50,950 bases of DNA, taken from positions 1 through 50,950 of the forward strand of contig JAJONO010000057.1 of assembly GCA_021323535.1 (NCBI GenBank), given 5' to 3'. Source of the stretch: Bacteroidota bacterium. GTDB taxonomy: Bacteria > Bacteroidota > Bacteroidia > B-17B0 > Aurantibacillaceae. Each line of letters starts with the position of its first letter. Within the stretch, counting starts at the first letter, position 1. Below the pieces are notes generated by a model. The model was not told where the DNA came from, ran no database searches, and saw only the letters and a program-made list of their open reading frames with translations. A program made the position numbers and the translations under genes. Shown piece by piece: positions 42,114-50,950 of this stretch.

Positions 42114-43163
42114 ATGAAATTATCGTATTTTAAATTCAATCTCCCCAAGGAACTCCTTGCTGAGCACCCGGCTAAAAACCGTGAAGATTCGCGTTTAATG
42201 GTTCTTGAGCGCGCAACCGGAAAAATTCTTCACAAGAAATTCAAAGACATTATCAATTATTTTGACGATGGCGATGTTATGATGCTTAACGATACCAAGG
42301 TATTCCCTGCCCGTATGTACGGGAACAAGGAAAAAACCGGCGCTAAGATCGAAGTGTTCCTTCTTCGTGAATTGAACGCTGAGAGCCGCCTGTGGGATGT
42401 TCTCGTTGATCCTGCACGTAAGATCCGTATCGGAAATAAATTATATTTTGGCGAAAACGATAGTCTCGTTGCCGAAGTAATTGACAATACAACTTCACGC
42501 GGAAGAACATTACGTTTTCTTTACGACGGAAGTTATGAAGAGTTTCGTAAAGTGCTTTACGATTTGGGAGAAACACCACTTCCAAAATATATTAAACGTG
42601 CCGCTGAAGAATCGGATATTGAAAGATACCAGACTGTTTTCGCGAAGAACGAAGGCGCTGTTGCTGCACCAACTGCAGGATTGCACTTCAGCCGCGAATT
42701 ATTAAAACGTCTTGAAATTAAAGGCGTGCAGTTTGCACCATTAACATTGCACGTTGGTTTAGGAACTTTCCGCACTGTTGAAGTGGAAGATCTTACCAAA
42801 CATAAAATGGAAAGCGAAGAAGTTCTTATTTCAAGCGATACATGCAAAATTGTAAATGCCGCGAAAGAGAAAAAGAAAAGAGTGTGCGCTGTTGGAACAA
42901 CTGTAATGCGTGCGGTTGAGTCTTCGGTTTCTACAACCGGGCAATTAAATCCGTATGTTGGTTGGACAAACAAATTCATTTTCCCACCGTACGATTTCAG
43001 TGTTGCAAATTGTATGATCACCAACTTCCACATGCCTGAAAGCACTTTATTAATGATGGTTTCTGCATTCGGAGGATATGATCTTGTAATGAAAGCTTAC
43101 AAAGAAGCGATCAAAGAAAAATACCGTTTCTATTCTTACGGAGACGCGATGTTGATCATATAA
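42114..43163 (+). CDS. queA: tRNA preQ1(34) S-adenosylmethionine ribosyltransferase-isomerase
   Basis: 349 residues, the family's length. Makes epoxyqueuosine at the wobble base of tRNA. It begins [20 protein letters not shown], with conserved [12 protein letters not shown], then [24 protein letters not shown]-like text ([15 protein letters not shown]), [10 protein letters not shown] and the C-terminal [20 protein letters not shown] terminator follows. No riboswitch was recognised in the 250 bases upstream. The nearest possible -7 element is TAATTTTG at 41974-41981. Confidence 0.97.
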   Translation: MKLSYFKFNLPKELLAEHPAKNREDSRLMVLERATGKILHKKFKDIINYFDDGDVMMLNDTKVFPARMYGNKEKTGAKIEVFLLRELNAESRLWDVLVDPARKIRIGNKLYFGENDSLVAEVIDNTTSRGRTLRFLYDGSYEEFRKVLYDLGETPLPKYIKRAAEESDIERYQTVFAKNEGAVAAPTAGLHFSRELLKRLEIKGVQFAPLTLHVGLGTFRTVEVEDLTKHKMESEEVLISSDTCKIVNAAKEKKKRVCAVGTTVMRAVESSVSTTGQLNPYVGWTNKFIFPPYDFSVANCMITNFHMPESTLLMMVSAFGGYDLVMKAYKEAIKEKYRFYSYGDAMLII

Positions 43164-43186
43164 ATCAACACAATAAAACTATCAGA

Positions 43187-43221
43187 AAATCCCGGAGGTA
43201 TAACTGCTCCGGGATTTTTTT
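43187..43221 (+). terminator. Rho-independent terminator after queA
   Basis: An 11-bp stem AAATCCCGGAG (43187-43197) / CTCCGGGATTT (43207-43217) with a 9-base loop is followed by more T. It begins 24 bases after the queA stop. Confidence 0.88.
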
Positions 43222-43309
43222 ATTACCTGAATTCACCTCCAATGCATCTAAAGTGTATTCAGATTATTATGTTTTCTTAATCATGTAAGAAAAGGTCTAT
43301 TTAGCCATT

Positions 43310-43338
43310 TTGCCGCAAAAGAAATCCTTTTATCTTAG
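43310..43338 (+). promoter_or_regulatory. probable promoter of the SprB-repeat gene
   Basis: TTG at 43310-43312 and TATCTTAG at 43331-43338 (one mismatch to TAnnTTTG) are 18 bases apart. The ATG at 43369 gives a leader of about 25 bases. It lies just past the queA terminator, so the adhesin gene has its own control. Confidence 0.5.
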
Positions 43339-43368
43339 CTCGAATTTTAAAATCCCATTACTCCCATT

Positions 43369-46185
43369 ATGAAAAAAATTACACAATTATTTCTTATTGC
43401 ATTTACTGTTCTCACATCTGTGACTTTTTCCCAGCCCGTAAATGGCACAACCACTTTTTATACAACCACAACAACAGCGCTGGTAGCTAATACAGCTTGT
43501 TCAGTTACAAAAACCGTTAACCTTTCTGGTTGGCACATGTCGGTATCTACCACGTCCAACTGTGGTTTTAACTGGACCAATACAACTGGAGGAGATGGCA
43601 GGTTTCAATACCTGTGTGGCTTTGGAACCCTAACCCAGGCAACCTTCGGATCGGATGACGGAAGCCAGTTCGCCCTTAATAATTTAGTATGGGGAGTGTC
43701 AACTTCAAGTTGGACCTCAAAGCCAATGCAATTTGTGGGATATAAAAACGGATCGCCCGTTCCCGGTGCTACATTAAATGCTGTAACGCCTTCCGGAACC
43801 GGTATATCCAATACACTTATTGTGACTTTTACAAATAATACCGCATTTAATGACGTGGATGAGATTACTCTTGCACCAAATTCCGCAACCTGCAACAGCA
43901 TTTTGTTTTTTGAAGAAATAACTATTGGAACGGCAACGGCAGCATGCACAACACCTACTTTAACTCTTTCGGGCAATACCAATGTTTTATGTAATGGCGG
44001 AAGCACTGGCTCAGCAACAATGTCGGCATCCGGTGGTTCAGGATTTACCTACACCTGGTTCCCAAGCGGTGGAAACTCGGCCACAGCAAGCGGTCTGTCA
44101 TCGGGAATCTATACGCTCTCCACAAAAAACAGTTGCGGGTCTATTTCCAGTAAAACAGTCCAGATCACACAACCCCCGGCCGTCGTCACAAGCACCGCTC
44201 TTACAAATGTTTTATGTAATGGTGGATCAACCGGAAGCGCAACAGTAACGGCGAGTGGAGGAACAGGGGCATATACTTACTTATGGTCAACCGGCGGAAC
44301 AACTTCTGTTATTACAGGACAAACATCCGGAGTAAAAACTGTTACCGTAACAGATGCCAATAATTGTACAAGTACGAAATCAGTTAATATAAACCAGCCT
44401 TCTGCACTTAATACTTCAACCGCATTAACAAATGTGTTGTGTAATGGCGGCAACAACGGTTCAGCAACAGTAACAGCAAGTGGTGGTACCGGTGCCTACT
44501 CGTATTTATGGTCAACCGGCGGAACAACTTCTGTTATTACCTCGCAAACTTCAGGAGTGAAAACTGTAACTGTAACCGATGCCAATAGCTGTACTAGTAC
44601 AAAAACTGTTAACATTAATCAACCTGCGGCGTTGGTAACATCAACGGCTGTAACCAACATATTATGTAATGGACAAAATAACGGCAGCGCCACTGTAACA
44701 GCGAGTGGTGGAACAGGGTCATATACTTATTTATGGTCAACAGCAGCAACTACTTCAGTTATCACTGGTCAAACATCAGGGGTGAAAACAGTAACAGTAA
44801 CCGATGCGAATAATTGTACGAGTACAAAATCGGTGAGCATTACGCAACCGGCAGCCATTTCTATTACGCCATCGCAAACAAATATTACATGCGTTAATCC
44901 TTTAGGAACGGCAAGTGTTTTAGTAAGTGGCGGATCGGGAGGATTTACCTACACATGGTCGCCAAGTGGTGGTAACGCAGCTACAGCTGCAGGATTAACT
45001 GCAGGGATTTATTCCTGCACCACAAAAGATCTGAATAACTGTACGGCTATGACAAGCGTTACAATTACTGCGAACATTACTGCACCTGGCGTTGCTATTT
45101 CAGGAACTGCTCAGATCTGTAACGGACAAAACGCTGCGCTTACCGCAAGCGGTGCATCAAGCTATACCTGGAACACCGGAGCTACAACAGCCGCAATTAA
45201 TCCTGCGCCATCTTCAACCACAAACTATACTGTAACCGGAACAAACGCAGCGAATGGTTGTACAGCTTCTGTTGTGCATGCATTAACTGTAAACAGTAAT
45301 CCAACCATTACAGTGAGCAATGGAACAATTTGTCCGGGAGGTTCATATACCATAAATCCTGCAGGAGCATCCACTTACACTTATAGCGGCGGCACCAATG
45401 TGGTTTCGCCATCTTCTACAACTTCTTACTCGGTAACCGGAACCAGTTCGGTGGGCTGCCAGTCTGCCAATACCGCTGTTGCAGTTATTACTGTTACAAA
45501 TAGTCTTGTTGTATCCATTTCAGGAACCAACACTATTTGCAATGGCGAGCCTCTTAACCTTTCAGCTTCAGGAGCGAGTTCCTATACGTGGAACACAGGA
45601 GCCACAACTGCCACTGTTGTTCTCACGCCAACGGCCAACACAACATATTCGGTACTTGGTGCAAGCGGAACCTGCAGTAATATTGCGCAGATAAGTTTAA
45701 CGGTAAACCCTCTTCCAAACGTAACAGCAGGCAGTAGCCCAACATTAATCTGCACCGGGCAATCGGCTACACTGAATGCTAACGGAGCTTTAACTTATTC
45801 ATGGACGCCGGCCATACCTTTGAACAGCATAGTAAGTCCTACAACAACTACCAGCTACGCAGTAACAGGCGCCGATATTAACGGATGCAGTTTAACTGTA
45901 ACAATTACTGTAAATGTTTCAGCGTGTACAGGCATTGACGCCAACAGTAAAATTGCTTTTGGAAATTTATCAATATACCCTAATCCTTCGGGTGGACTCT
46001 TTAATATCAATGTTGACGTAAAGACACATGTTGAATTATTTGATATTACCGGACGGAAGATTTTAATTTCGGAAGTGGGAGCAGGGACATTAGTATTAGA
46101 CATAAAGGATCATCCGGCCGGAATTTATTTACTCAATGTATCGCAAAACGGAAAAAGTAAAATGATAAAACTGGTGAAGGAATAG
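43369..46185 (+). CDS. SprB-repeat T9SS-secreted adhesin-like protein
   Basis: 938 residues with a signal peptide (residues 1-22, ending TFSQ). After a 190-residue N-terminal domain come SprB-type repeats: a divergent copy, then three of exactly 75 residues (for example ITGQTSGVKTVTVTDANNCT), then Ig-like repeats with TASGASSYTWNTGATT. The C-terminus is a type A T9SS sorting domain (LSIYPNPSGGLFNINVD ... GIYLLNV). Similar proteins are surface adhesins used in gliding or attachment. All other T9SS machinery is outside the window. Confidence 0.9.
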   Translation: MKKITQLFLIAFTVLTSVTFSQPVNGTTTFYTTTTTALVANTACSVTKTVNLSGWHMSVSTTSNCGFNWTNTTGGDGRFQYLCGFGTLTQATFGSDDGSQFALNNLVWGVSTSSWTSKPMQFVGYKNGSPVPGATLNAVTPSGTGISNTLIVTFTNNTAFNDVDEITLAPNSATCNSILFFEEITIGTATAACTTPTLTLSGNTNVLCNGGSTGSATMSASGGSGFTYTWFPSGGNSATASGLSSGIYTLSTKNSCGSISSKTVQITQPPAVVTSTALTNVLCNGGSTGSATVTASGGTGAYTYLWSTGGTTSVITGQTSGVKTVTVTDANNCTSTKSVNINQPSALNTSTALTNVLCNGGNNGSATVTASGGTGAYSYLWSTGGTTSVITSQTSGVKTVTVTDANSCTSTKTVNINQPAALVTSTAVTNILCNGQNNGSATVTASGGTGSYTYLWSTAATTSVITGQTSGVKTVTVTDANNCTSTKSVSITQPAAISITPSQTNITCVNPLGTASVLVSGGSGGFTYTWSPSGGNAATAAGLTAGIYSCTTKDLNNCTAMTSVTITANITAPGVAISGTAQICNGQNAALTASGASSYTWNTGATTAAINPAPSSTTNYTVTGTNAANGCTASVVHALTVNSNPTITVSNGTICPGGSYTINPAGASTYTYSGGTNVVSPSSTTSYSVTGTSSVGCQSANTAVAVITVTNSLVVSISGTNTICNGEPLNLSASGASSYTWNTGATTATVVLTPTANTTYSVLGASGTCSNIAQISLTVNPLPNVTAGSSPTLICTGQSATLNANGALTYSWTPAIPLNSIVSPTTTTSYAVTGADINGCSLTVTITVNVSACTGIDANSKIAFGNLSIYPNPSGGLFNINVDVKTHVELFDITGRKILISEVGAGTLVLDIKDHPAGIYLLNVSQNGKSKMIKLVKE
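44191..44865 (+). repeat. three tandem 225-bp repeats in the SprB gene
   Basis: Units at 44191-44415, 44416-44640 and 44641-44865 each encode 75 residues with long blocks identical in protein, such as GVKTVTVTDAN and ASGGTGAY. They align with no gaps. The repeat count can change by recombination or be misassembled. Confidence 0.85.
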
Positions 46186-46249
46186 CCAGATTCTTTAATC
46201 AAGGCAGAGCCTTGTAAATAATCGGCACGAGGCAGAGCTTCGTGCCAGC

Positions 46250-46279
46250 AAAAAGCCCTTCTCTTCAGAAGGGCTTTTT
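46250..46279. terminator. bidirectional terminator between the SprB gene and the coiled-coil gene
   Basis: A perfect 13-bp stem AAAAAGCCCTTCT (46250-46262) / AGAAGGGCTTTTT (46267-46279) with a 4-base loop CTTC lies between convergent genes. It has A runs on one side and T runs on the other, so it serves both. GGCACGA and TCGTGCC words before it (about 46224-46247) form another small palindrome. Confidence 0.88.
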
Positions 46280-46385
46280 AATTTTTAAACTAGTCTTGTT
46301 TCTTGCAGCGCCGTCGGCAAGCCTTACGCCGAAGCTTTAGCGCAGGAGCATGGCGGCCGATGGAATCTTTGCTCTTGATTCTGTA

Positions 46386-47303
46386 TCAATCCAGCTTCAG
46401 CGTACTACTTCCAATCACAACACCATCGCAGGTAATTTCGATCTGGTAATTGCCCGGAACGTATTCTCCCTGGCCTTCGCAATAGGTTTGCCCGGTAATT
46501 TCAGCGTTGGCATAATTCAGGGTTTCTTTCCCTGCGTAATATCCGTTGCTCTTATTGAATGTGAATTTATAACTATCATCGTAGCTCTTCGCCATTTCTT
46601 TTCCGTCAGGGGTCATCACACGAATGAAAACAGTTTTCTCCCCGGGCTTCGCGATTTTGTTTTCACCCAGACTGAAGGTCACTTTTATTTTTTCCATTTT
46701 CTTGGCCTTGCTTGTTTCAACTACTTTCTTTCCTCCCCGTTTAAAGAATACGGCTTTGGCACTTACATTAAAACAGGTTAAAATACTTCCTTTGGCAATA
46801 GTGGTTTTTAATTCTTCTTTTTCCTTGACAAGAACATCCTGTTTTTCTTTTTCCTGGTCGAGCTGTTTTAGAACCGTTTTCTTTTCAGCGATCAGGTTTT
46901 GATTCAGGGTGTTCAAAGAGTCTATTGTAACCACATAGTGCTTCATGATCTCACGAAGCGTCTCAGTTTCTTTACGGAGCTGGGCAATGATATAAGCATC
47001 TCCTTTATGTTTTTCGGCTTGTTTAATGAGCTCTTCGATGCGCGCTTTTTTCTCATCAATGTCCTTTTGCATCAAAGCATCGCTGGCTTCAAGGTTCGCG
47101 AAATCTTTCTGAAGAGCAAGAAGGTCGGATTTTACATTGTCGCGTTCAACAATAATAGTTTCGGTGACGATCTTCTGTTCTATCACCTTATTTTTTTCCT
47201 TAAATAGCAACCAGCAGGTAAAACCATTGGTACCCACCAATAGGGCTATCAGGACCCATAAAATGACGCCTCGTCTTTTCTTTTTTTCCTGTTGTTCATT
47301 CAT
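46386..47303 (-). CDS. membrane-anchored coiled-coil protein
   Basis: 305 residues from MNEQQEKKKRRG at 47303; a start at 47327 would add a hydrophobic MFLIYFCV not seen in related layouts. A membrane helix (VILWVLIALLVGTNGFTCWLLF) is followed by a long coiled coil (about 45-185, with repeated EK, KE, EL words) and a beta-rich end (FNVSAKAVFFKRGGKKV, GNYQIEITCDGVVIGSSTL). No family recognised. A similar layout is common in Bacteroidota. Divergent from comF with 43 bases between starts. Confidence 0.65.
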   Translation of the reverse strand: MNEQQEKKKRRGVILWVLIALLVGTNGFTCWLLFKEKNKVIEQKIVTETIIVERDNVKSDLLALQKDFANLEASDALMQKDIDEKKARIEELIKQAEKHKGDAYIIAQLRKETETLREIMKHYVVTIDSLNTLNQNLIAEKKTVLKQLDQEKEKQDVLVKEKEELKTTIAKGSILTCFNVSAKAVFFKRGGKKVVETSKAKKMEKIKVTFSLGENKIAKPGEKTVFIRVMTPDGKEMAKSYDDSYKFTFNKSNGYYAGKETLNYANAEITGQTYCEGQGEYVPGNYQIEITCDGVVIGSSTLKLD

Positions 47304-47346
47304 AACACAAAAATATATCAAAAACACTATTTTTAGCGCCGTTCAA

Positions 47347-48042
47347 ATGACACTTATTAACGATTTCATGTCATTAATTTATCCGAGGCGATGTGAAGCC
47401 TGTGGCGAATTAATGCTCCGGCACGAGAAGTATATCTGCAGTTACTGCGTGATTAGCCTTCCTAAAAGCAATTATCATAAACGGCCCGATAATGAGCTGT
47501 ACCAGACCTTCTGGGGGCGCATACCATTTATGGACGCTCTCAGCTTTTTTGTGTTTGAAAAAAGTGGAAGGGTACAGCGCATACTCCATAACATCAAGTA
47601 TCAGGAACAAAAAGAACTTGCCTTTCATCTCGGGAAAATATATACCCAAGAATTGTTAAAAGATAAATTTTCACTCGGCTACGACATGATCGTACCCATT
47701 CCCCTTCATAAGAAAAAATTAAAGTTGAGAGGTTATAACCAGAGCGAATGGTTTGCCATGGGCATAGCCGAAGAAAGTAAAGTAGAAATGAATACTGAAA
47801 TTATGGTTCGTGTAAATGAGACATCCACCCAAACTAAAAAGAAAAAATACGAACGTTGGGAAAATGTTCAGGGCATTTTTCAGGTCACAAAAAAAGAAGA
47901 AGTAAAAGGAAAACATATTCTTCTGGTAGACGATGTTATTACCACCGGCGCCACTCTTGAGGCGGCATGGACCTCCTTCAAAGACATTGAAGATGTAAAA
48001 ATTTCGGTGGCGTCAATCGCCTTTGCAGCTCGTGGATATTAA
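47347..48042 (+). CDS. comF: ComF family phosphoribosyltransferase
   Basis: 231 residues from the ATG at 47347. The frame is open back to 47137, but that part overlaps the divergent coiled-coil gene and has no homology pattern. An N-terminal Cys pair (RRCEACGELM and YICSYC) forms the zinc finger, then the double phrase VPIPLHKKKLKLRGYNQSE and the PRPP loop HILLVDDVITTGATLE. ComF is linked to DNA uptake or late competence; in Bacteroidota it is a common single gene. No other com genes are adjacent. Confidence 0.9.
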   Translation: MTLINDFMSLIYPRRCEACGELMLRHEKYICSYCVISLPKSNYHKRPDNELYQTFWGRIPFMDALSFFVFEKSGRVQRILHNIKYQEQKELAFHLGKIYTQELLKDKFSLGYDMIVPIPLHKKKLKLRGYNQSEWFAMGIAEESKVEMNTEIMVRVNETSTQTKKKKYERWENVQGIFQVTKKEEVKGKHILLVDDVITTGATLEAAWTSFKDIEDVKISVASIAFAARGY

Positions 48043-48044
48043 AT

Positions 48045-48100
48045 AACCACAAAGGCCACTTCGTGGCTCACAAAGAGCTCGCAAAGTGACACAAAGAATT
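48045..48100. repeat. CACAAAG-type repeat after comF
   Basis: TAACCACAAAGGCCACTTCG, then TGGCTCACAAAGAGCTCG, GCAAAGTGACACAAAG: degenerate relatives of the element at 344-440 and 39472-39519. GGCCAC ... GTGGCT makes a small hairpin just after the comF stop. Confidence 0.5.
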
Positions 48101-48131
48101 TACTTTGGACGGTTGGTGGTTCGGGTTCTCC

Positions 48132-48297
48132 CTTTTTGACTTTTTGCAGAAGTAGCTGCAATCAAGCTCTCGTAGCCCCTTGTGGGCCTTACGGCTTGAT
48201 TGGGGCGGTTTTCTTTCGCTGTATCTAAGTCGCGAAAGAAAAACTTCCTTTCAAAAAGTCAAAAGCGTTTTGCCTACTTTTTCGCGCGAAAAGTAGG
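48132..48297. repeat. multi-hairpin intergenic element
   Basis: Four paired segments: outer TTTTGACTTTTT (48134-48145) with AAAAAGTCAAAA (48253-48264); inside it CAATCAAGC (48159-48167) with GCTTGATTG (48194-48202), continued inward by CGTA/TACG and GCCC/GGGC; and TTTTCTTTCGC (48209-48219) with GCGAAAGAAAA (48232-48242); after it CCTACTTTT (48273-48281) with AAAAGTAGG (48289-48297). The 376-bp gap 48043-48418 contains no gene. As RNA or single-stranded DNA it could fold like a branched structure. Confidence 0.6.
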
Positions 48298-48418
48298 ATA
48301 AAATATAGTTTGCGAAATTTGTGTCAAATAAAGTGTGAGTGTCAGAGTGAGGGCGGAGAATGGAGGAAGAAGATGAGAATCAAGTGAGTGACACACTCCG
48401 CACTGTTTCCCGCACTGT

Positions 48419-48982
48419 TTATTTATCCTTATAAATAACCATATTAATCCTTCCTTTGGTAGGGGTAGAATTATCGCTCAATGAAACCACGAACGGTTTA
48501 CGTTGTCCTTCGAAACAATTGTAAACCACGTAGCCTTTGTCTTCCTGTGGGTTCGGCAATTTGTTCGCGTAATAATCTTTGAAATCACAGAAGAGATAAG
48601 AGGTAAGTTCAAGATCATCGCTGTCGATCTGAACGTTGATTTCCTCAAGACTATCATTGTTAAGCGTGTAATCGATGGAGTAATTGGTTGTGCTGTCGGC
48701 TTTATATTCAAAATACAAATGCCCCGGAGTGGTTTCTATTGGCGCAATCTTCTCCACCGTTTTAATGGCTTCGGCTTTACTGTTGAGGTTCAACCCTCTG
48801 AAAACACCTTGTTTGGTAATAATAATTTCGTCAAGAAGCGGATGGAAGCCTTCAAATACACGTGCTTTAGGCTTTTCTTTCTCCTTCACTTCCGGCTTGC
48901 AGGACACGATAACGAGTGCAAAAGCCAGGATGGTTCCAACTATTTTAAGACTGATTTTCAAAACCAAGGTAAAATTACACAA
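48419..48982 (-). CDS. hypothetical lipoprotein
   Basis: 187 residues with a long signal ending ALVIVSC, a plausible lipobox with lipidated Cys at about 28. The mature part starts with a Lys/Glu-rich linker (KPEVKEKEKPKARV) and a beta-rich domain (HLYFEYKADSTTNYSIDYTLNNDS split here by wording, and FCDFKDYY, FVVSLSDN). No family recognised. Transcribed alone towards the multi-hairpin element. Confidence 0.6.
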   Translation of the reverse strand: MCNFTLVLKISLKIVGTILAFALVIVSCKPEVKEKEKPKARVFEGFHPLLDEIIITKQGVFRGLNLNSKAEAIKTVEKIAPIETTPGHLYFEYKADSTTNYSIDYTLNNDSLEEINVQIDSDDLELTSYLFCDFKDYYANKLPNPQEDKGYVVYNCFEGQRKPFVVSLSDNSTPTKGRINMVIYKDK

Positions 48983-49059
48983 TAATTAAAGCGGTAGATC
49001 AAAAATTATAGAATTAAGCTAACATGGGAATGTTGTTAGAGTAATTACTCATACCCGGC

Positions 49060-49119
49060 GTCATCCTGAGCGAAGTCGAAGGAAAGGCTTCCAGGCGCTT
49101 CGACTTCGCTCAGCGTGAC
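49060..49119. repeat. palindromic dispersed element (CCTGAGCGAAGTCGAAG type)
   Basis: Arms 49060-49081 (GTCATCCTGAGCGAAGTCGA and two more bases) and 49098-49119 are inverted and match at 20 of 22 positions, with a 16-base middle. Same family as 23347-23430 and 27802-27850. It lies between lysS and the lipoprotein gene and could end lysS transcription. Confidence 0.75.
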
Positions 49120-49161
49120 GAGATTATATTCAGCATCAGAAAACCTATAAAGGCTACGGGC

Positions 49162-50697
49162 TTAATTTACCTCTTCCGTCTCGTGCTTAACTTCAGGCCT
49201 CATTTGAGGAAAGAAAAGAACTTCCTGGATAGCGGCGTTATTTGTTAAAAGCATGGTTAAACGGTCAATTCCAATACCAATTCCTGCCGTTGGAGGCATA
49301 CCGTATTCAAGTGCTCTTAAAAAGTCATGATCAATGAACATGGCCTCATCATCGCCTCTTTCCTGCAGTTTTAACTGATCTTCGAAACGCTCGCGCTGAT
49401 CAATAGGGTCATTTAACTCGGTATAAGCATTGGCAATTTCTTTTCCGTTCACCATTAATTCAAAACGCTCAACGAGCCCTTCAACAGTACGGTGTTTTTT
49501 GGTAAGCGGACTCATCTCCACAGGGTAATCTGTGATAAAGGTTGGTTGAATATAATTCCCTTCGCATTTCTCTCCGAAGATCTCGTCAATCAGTTTTCCT
49601 TTGCCCATGCTGGCTTCCGCATGAATGCCCAAATGTTTACAGGCACCACGCAGGCCTTCCTCATCCATGCCGCTGATGTCGATTCCTGTATGTTCTTTGA
49701 TAGCTTCAAACATGGTAACGCGCTTGAACGGTGCTTTGAAATCAATGTCCTGCTCGCCTACCTTTACAACCGTGGTTCCGTAAAGATCCATGGCTACTTT
49801 TTCAAGCAACTGCTCAGAGAAATTCATCATCCAGTTATAATCTTTGTAAGCCACGTAAAATTCAAGAACGGTAAATTCTGGATTGTGCGTGCGGTCCATA
49901 CCCTCGTTACGGAAATCTTTCGCGAATTCGTAAACGCCCTCGAAGCCGCCTACAATAAGACGCTTGAGGTAAAGCTCATTGGCAATACGAAGATATAACG
50001 GAATATTTAAAGCGTTGTGATGCGTAATAAAAGGACGCGCAGTTGCGCCACCCGGAATACTTTGAAGAATTGGCGTCTCTACTTCTAAAAGTCCCGCGTT
50101 GTTCAGCGTATTACGGATCGATGTCATGATCTGCGTACGTTTTTTGAACGTATCTCTTACATGTGGATTGATAATGAGGTCCACATAACGCTGGCGATAA
50201 CGGAACTCAGGATCGCTTACTTCATCAAATGAATTTCCGCTATCGTCGGTTTTCACGATCGGCAATGGTTTCAGCGATTTACTTAAAATGCTGAGGGAAG
50301 TAACGTGTAACGAAATCTCCCCGGTTTTTGTAGTGAAAACATATCCCTGTACTCCTACAATGTCGCCAATGTCAATGAGTTTTTTCCAAACGGTATCATA
50401 AAGGGTTTTGTCTTCACCCGGACAAATATCATCCTTGCGAACGTAGATCTGTAAACGTCCGGTTGCATCCTGGATCACAGCGAAACAGGCTTTACCCATG
50501 TCGCGGATGCTCATGAGGCGTCCGGCTATTGAAATGTCTTTATAGTTCAGCTTATCGCGTTCGTAGTTTTCCTTTATATCCAATGCCGTTGCATTCACCT
50601 TGAATTCTTCCGGTGGATAAGGATTAATACCAAGAGCTTTGAGATCATTTAATTTTTGTCTCCTTAAAAGTTCCTGTTCGCTTAACTGAGTTGACAT
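49162..50697 (-). CDS. lysS: lysyl-tRNA synthetase, class II
   Basis: 511 residues, full length. Charges tRNA(Lys) in the cytoplasm. The N-terminal OB fold (about 50-150) has ISIAGRLMSIRDMGKACFA; the class II core has motif 1 in RTQIMTSIRNTLNNAGLLEV, motif 2 FRNEGMDRTHNPEFT, and motif 3 GIGIGIDRLTMLLTN. The C-terminus is short and normal (EVKHETEEVN). Upstream, divergent, is the photolyase gene, 112 bases away. It is transcribed towards the palindrome at 49060-49119. Confidence 0.97.
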   Translation of the reverse strand: MSTQLSEQELLRRQKLNDLKALGINPYPPEEFKVNATALDIKENYERDKLNYKDISIAGRLMSIRDMGKACFAVIQDATGRLQIYVRKDDICPGEDKTLYDTVWKKLIDIGDIVGVQGYVFTTKTGEISLHVTSLSILSKSLKPLPIVKTDDSGNSFDEVSDPEFRYRQRYVDLIINPHVRDTFKKRTQIMTSIRNTLNNAGLLEVETPILQSIPGGATARPFITHHNALNIPLYLRIANELYLKRLIVGGFEGVYEFAKDFRNEGMDRTHNPEFTVLEFYVAYKDYNWMMNFSEQLLEKVAMDLYGTTVVKVGEQDIDFKAPFKRVTMFEAIKEHTGIDISGMDEEGLRGACKHLGIHAEASMGKGKLIDEIFGEKCEGNYIQPTFITDYPVEMSPLTKKHRTVEGLVERFELMVNGKEIANAYTELNDPIDQRERFEDQLKLQERGDDEAMFIDHDFLRALEYGMPPTAGIGIGIDRLTMLLTNNAAIQEVLFFPQMRPEVKHETEEVN

Positions 50698-50809
50698 GTG
50701 TAATAAAATTTTAGACCTTAAAATTACGCTTTTATCCCTGAGACTGTTAACATAAGTTGATAAAAATTGAATCTTTTTTAGGCCAATTACCGCTAGTTTT
50801 AAAGGACAA

Positions 50810-50950
50810 ATGGAAGGGGAAATAACGGTTTTCTGGTTCAGGAGAGATTTAAGGTTACAGGATAACGCCGCCCTTTACCACGCTTTACGATCAGGGAAAA
50901 ACGTGCTCCCGGTTTTTATTTTCGATACCAATATCCTCAATCAACTCGAA
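50810..50950 (+). CDS. phrB: deoxyribodipyrimidine photolyase, 3' end outside window
   Basis: The first 47 residues read MEGEITVFWFRRDLRLQDN then AALYHALRSGKNVLPVFIFD, the unmistakable N-terminus of the photolyase/cryptochrome family (VFWFRRDLRLxDNxAL). A Shine-Dalgarno-like AAAGGA lies three bases before the ATG. The rest of the gene continues beyond the window, so photolyase and cryptochrome cannot be told apart here. Confidence 0.85.
   Translation, partial: MEGEITVFWFRRDLRLQDNAALYHALRSGKNVLPVFIFDTNILNQLE

Noticed and set aside
47137-47346. Longer start for comF
   Set aside because: It overlaps the divergent coiled-coil gene over its full length and shows no ComF-like sequence; the zinc finger begins just after the ATG at 47347.

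Overview
The window comes from a Bacteroidota chromosome, most likely a free-living member of Bacteroidia near Flavobacteriales. I infer this from AT-rich DNA, three large exported proteins ending in type IX secretion (T9SS) sorting domains, SprB-type repeats, several DUF families typical of the phylum (DUF4296, DUF4412), promoters of the TTG / TAnnTTTG type, and intergenic palindromic repeats. No rRNA, tRNA, CRISPR array, transposase or integrase was recognised. Genes fill almost the whole window; the larger gaps hold short palindromes and degenerate dispersed repeats.

Layout. 1-7.8 kb: end of a c-type cytochrome, a hypothetical gene, a DUF1444 protein, a TPR-PP2C membrane phosphatase, a secreted metzincin-like protease (reverse strand), and a PIN-PhoH ATPase. 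8-11.8 kb: a lipid- or cell-surface-type exported protein, a potassium channel carrying sixteen 12-residue repeats, and nadK. 11.8-17.8 kb: a second T9SS protease of the reprolysin type, a WG-repeat exported protein overlapping the GAPDH gene, and two lipoproteins. 17.8-20.3 kb: a tight three-gene operon with a GyrB-like protein that lacks the TOPRIM half, a 129-residue orphan, and a SMI1/KNR4 (SUKH) protein. 20.3-24.7 kb (reverse): a second DnaE-type polymerase split by a one-base frameshift, next to DNA polymerase IV. 24.8-27.7 kb (reverse): a TetA-like MFS exporter and three small membrane or exported proteins in one operon.

27.9-41.9 kb: an orphan sensor histidine kinase, a conserved exported protein usually auto-named asparagine synthetase B, a holin-IV-like membrane protein without a normal start codon, DUF4412, YraN, an RluB-type pseudouridine synthase with a long Lys/Arg-rich repeat tail at its N-terminus, glmS, an uncharacterised exported protein, DUF4296, an L,D-transpeptidase, an FtsB/DivIC-like protein, ferritin and an S41 C-terminal processing protease. 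42.1-50.95 kb: queA, a SprB-repeat T9SS adhesin, a coiled-coil membrane protein, ComF, a lipoprotein, lysS, and the start of a DNA photolyase.

Most genes are housekeeping or cell-envelope functions. The part least like a known system is the GyrB-like / orphan / SUKH operon at 17826-20263. The next most unusual items are the 12-residue-repeat potassium channel, the frameshifted dnaE beside dinB, and the multi-hairpin element at 48132-48297. All functional statements come from reading motifs by eye; no database search was run.
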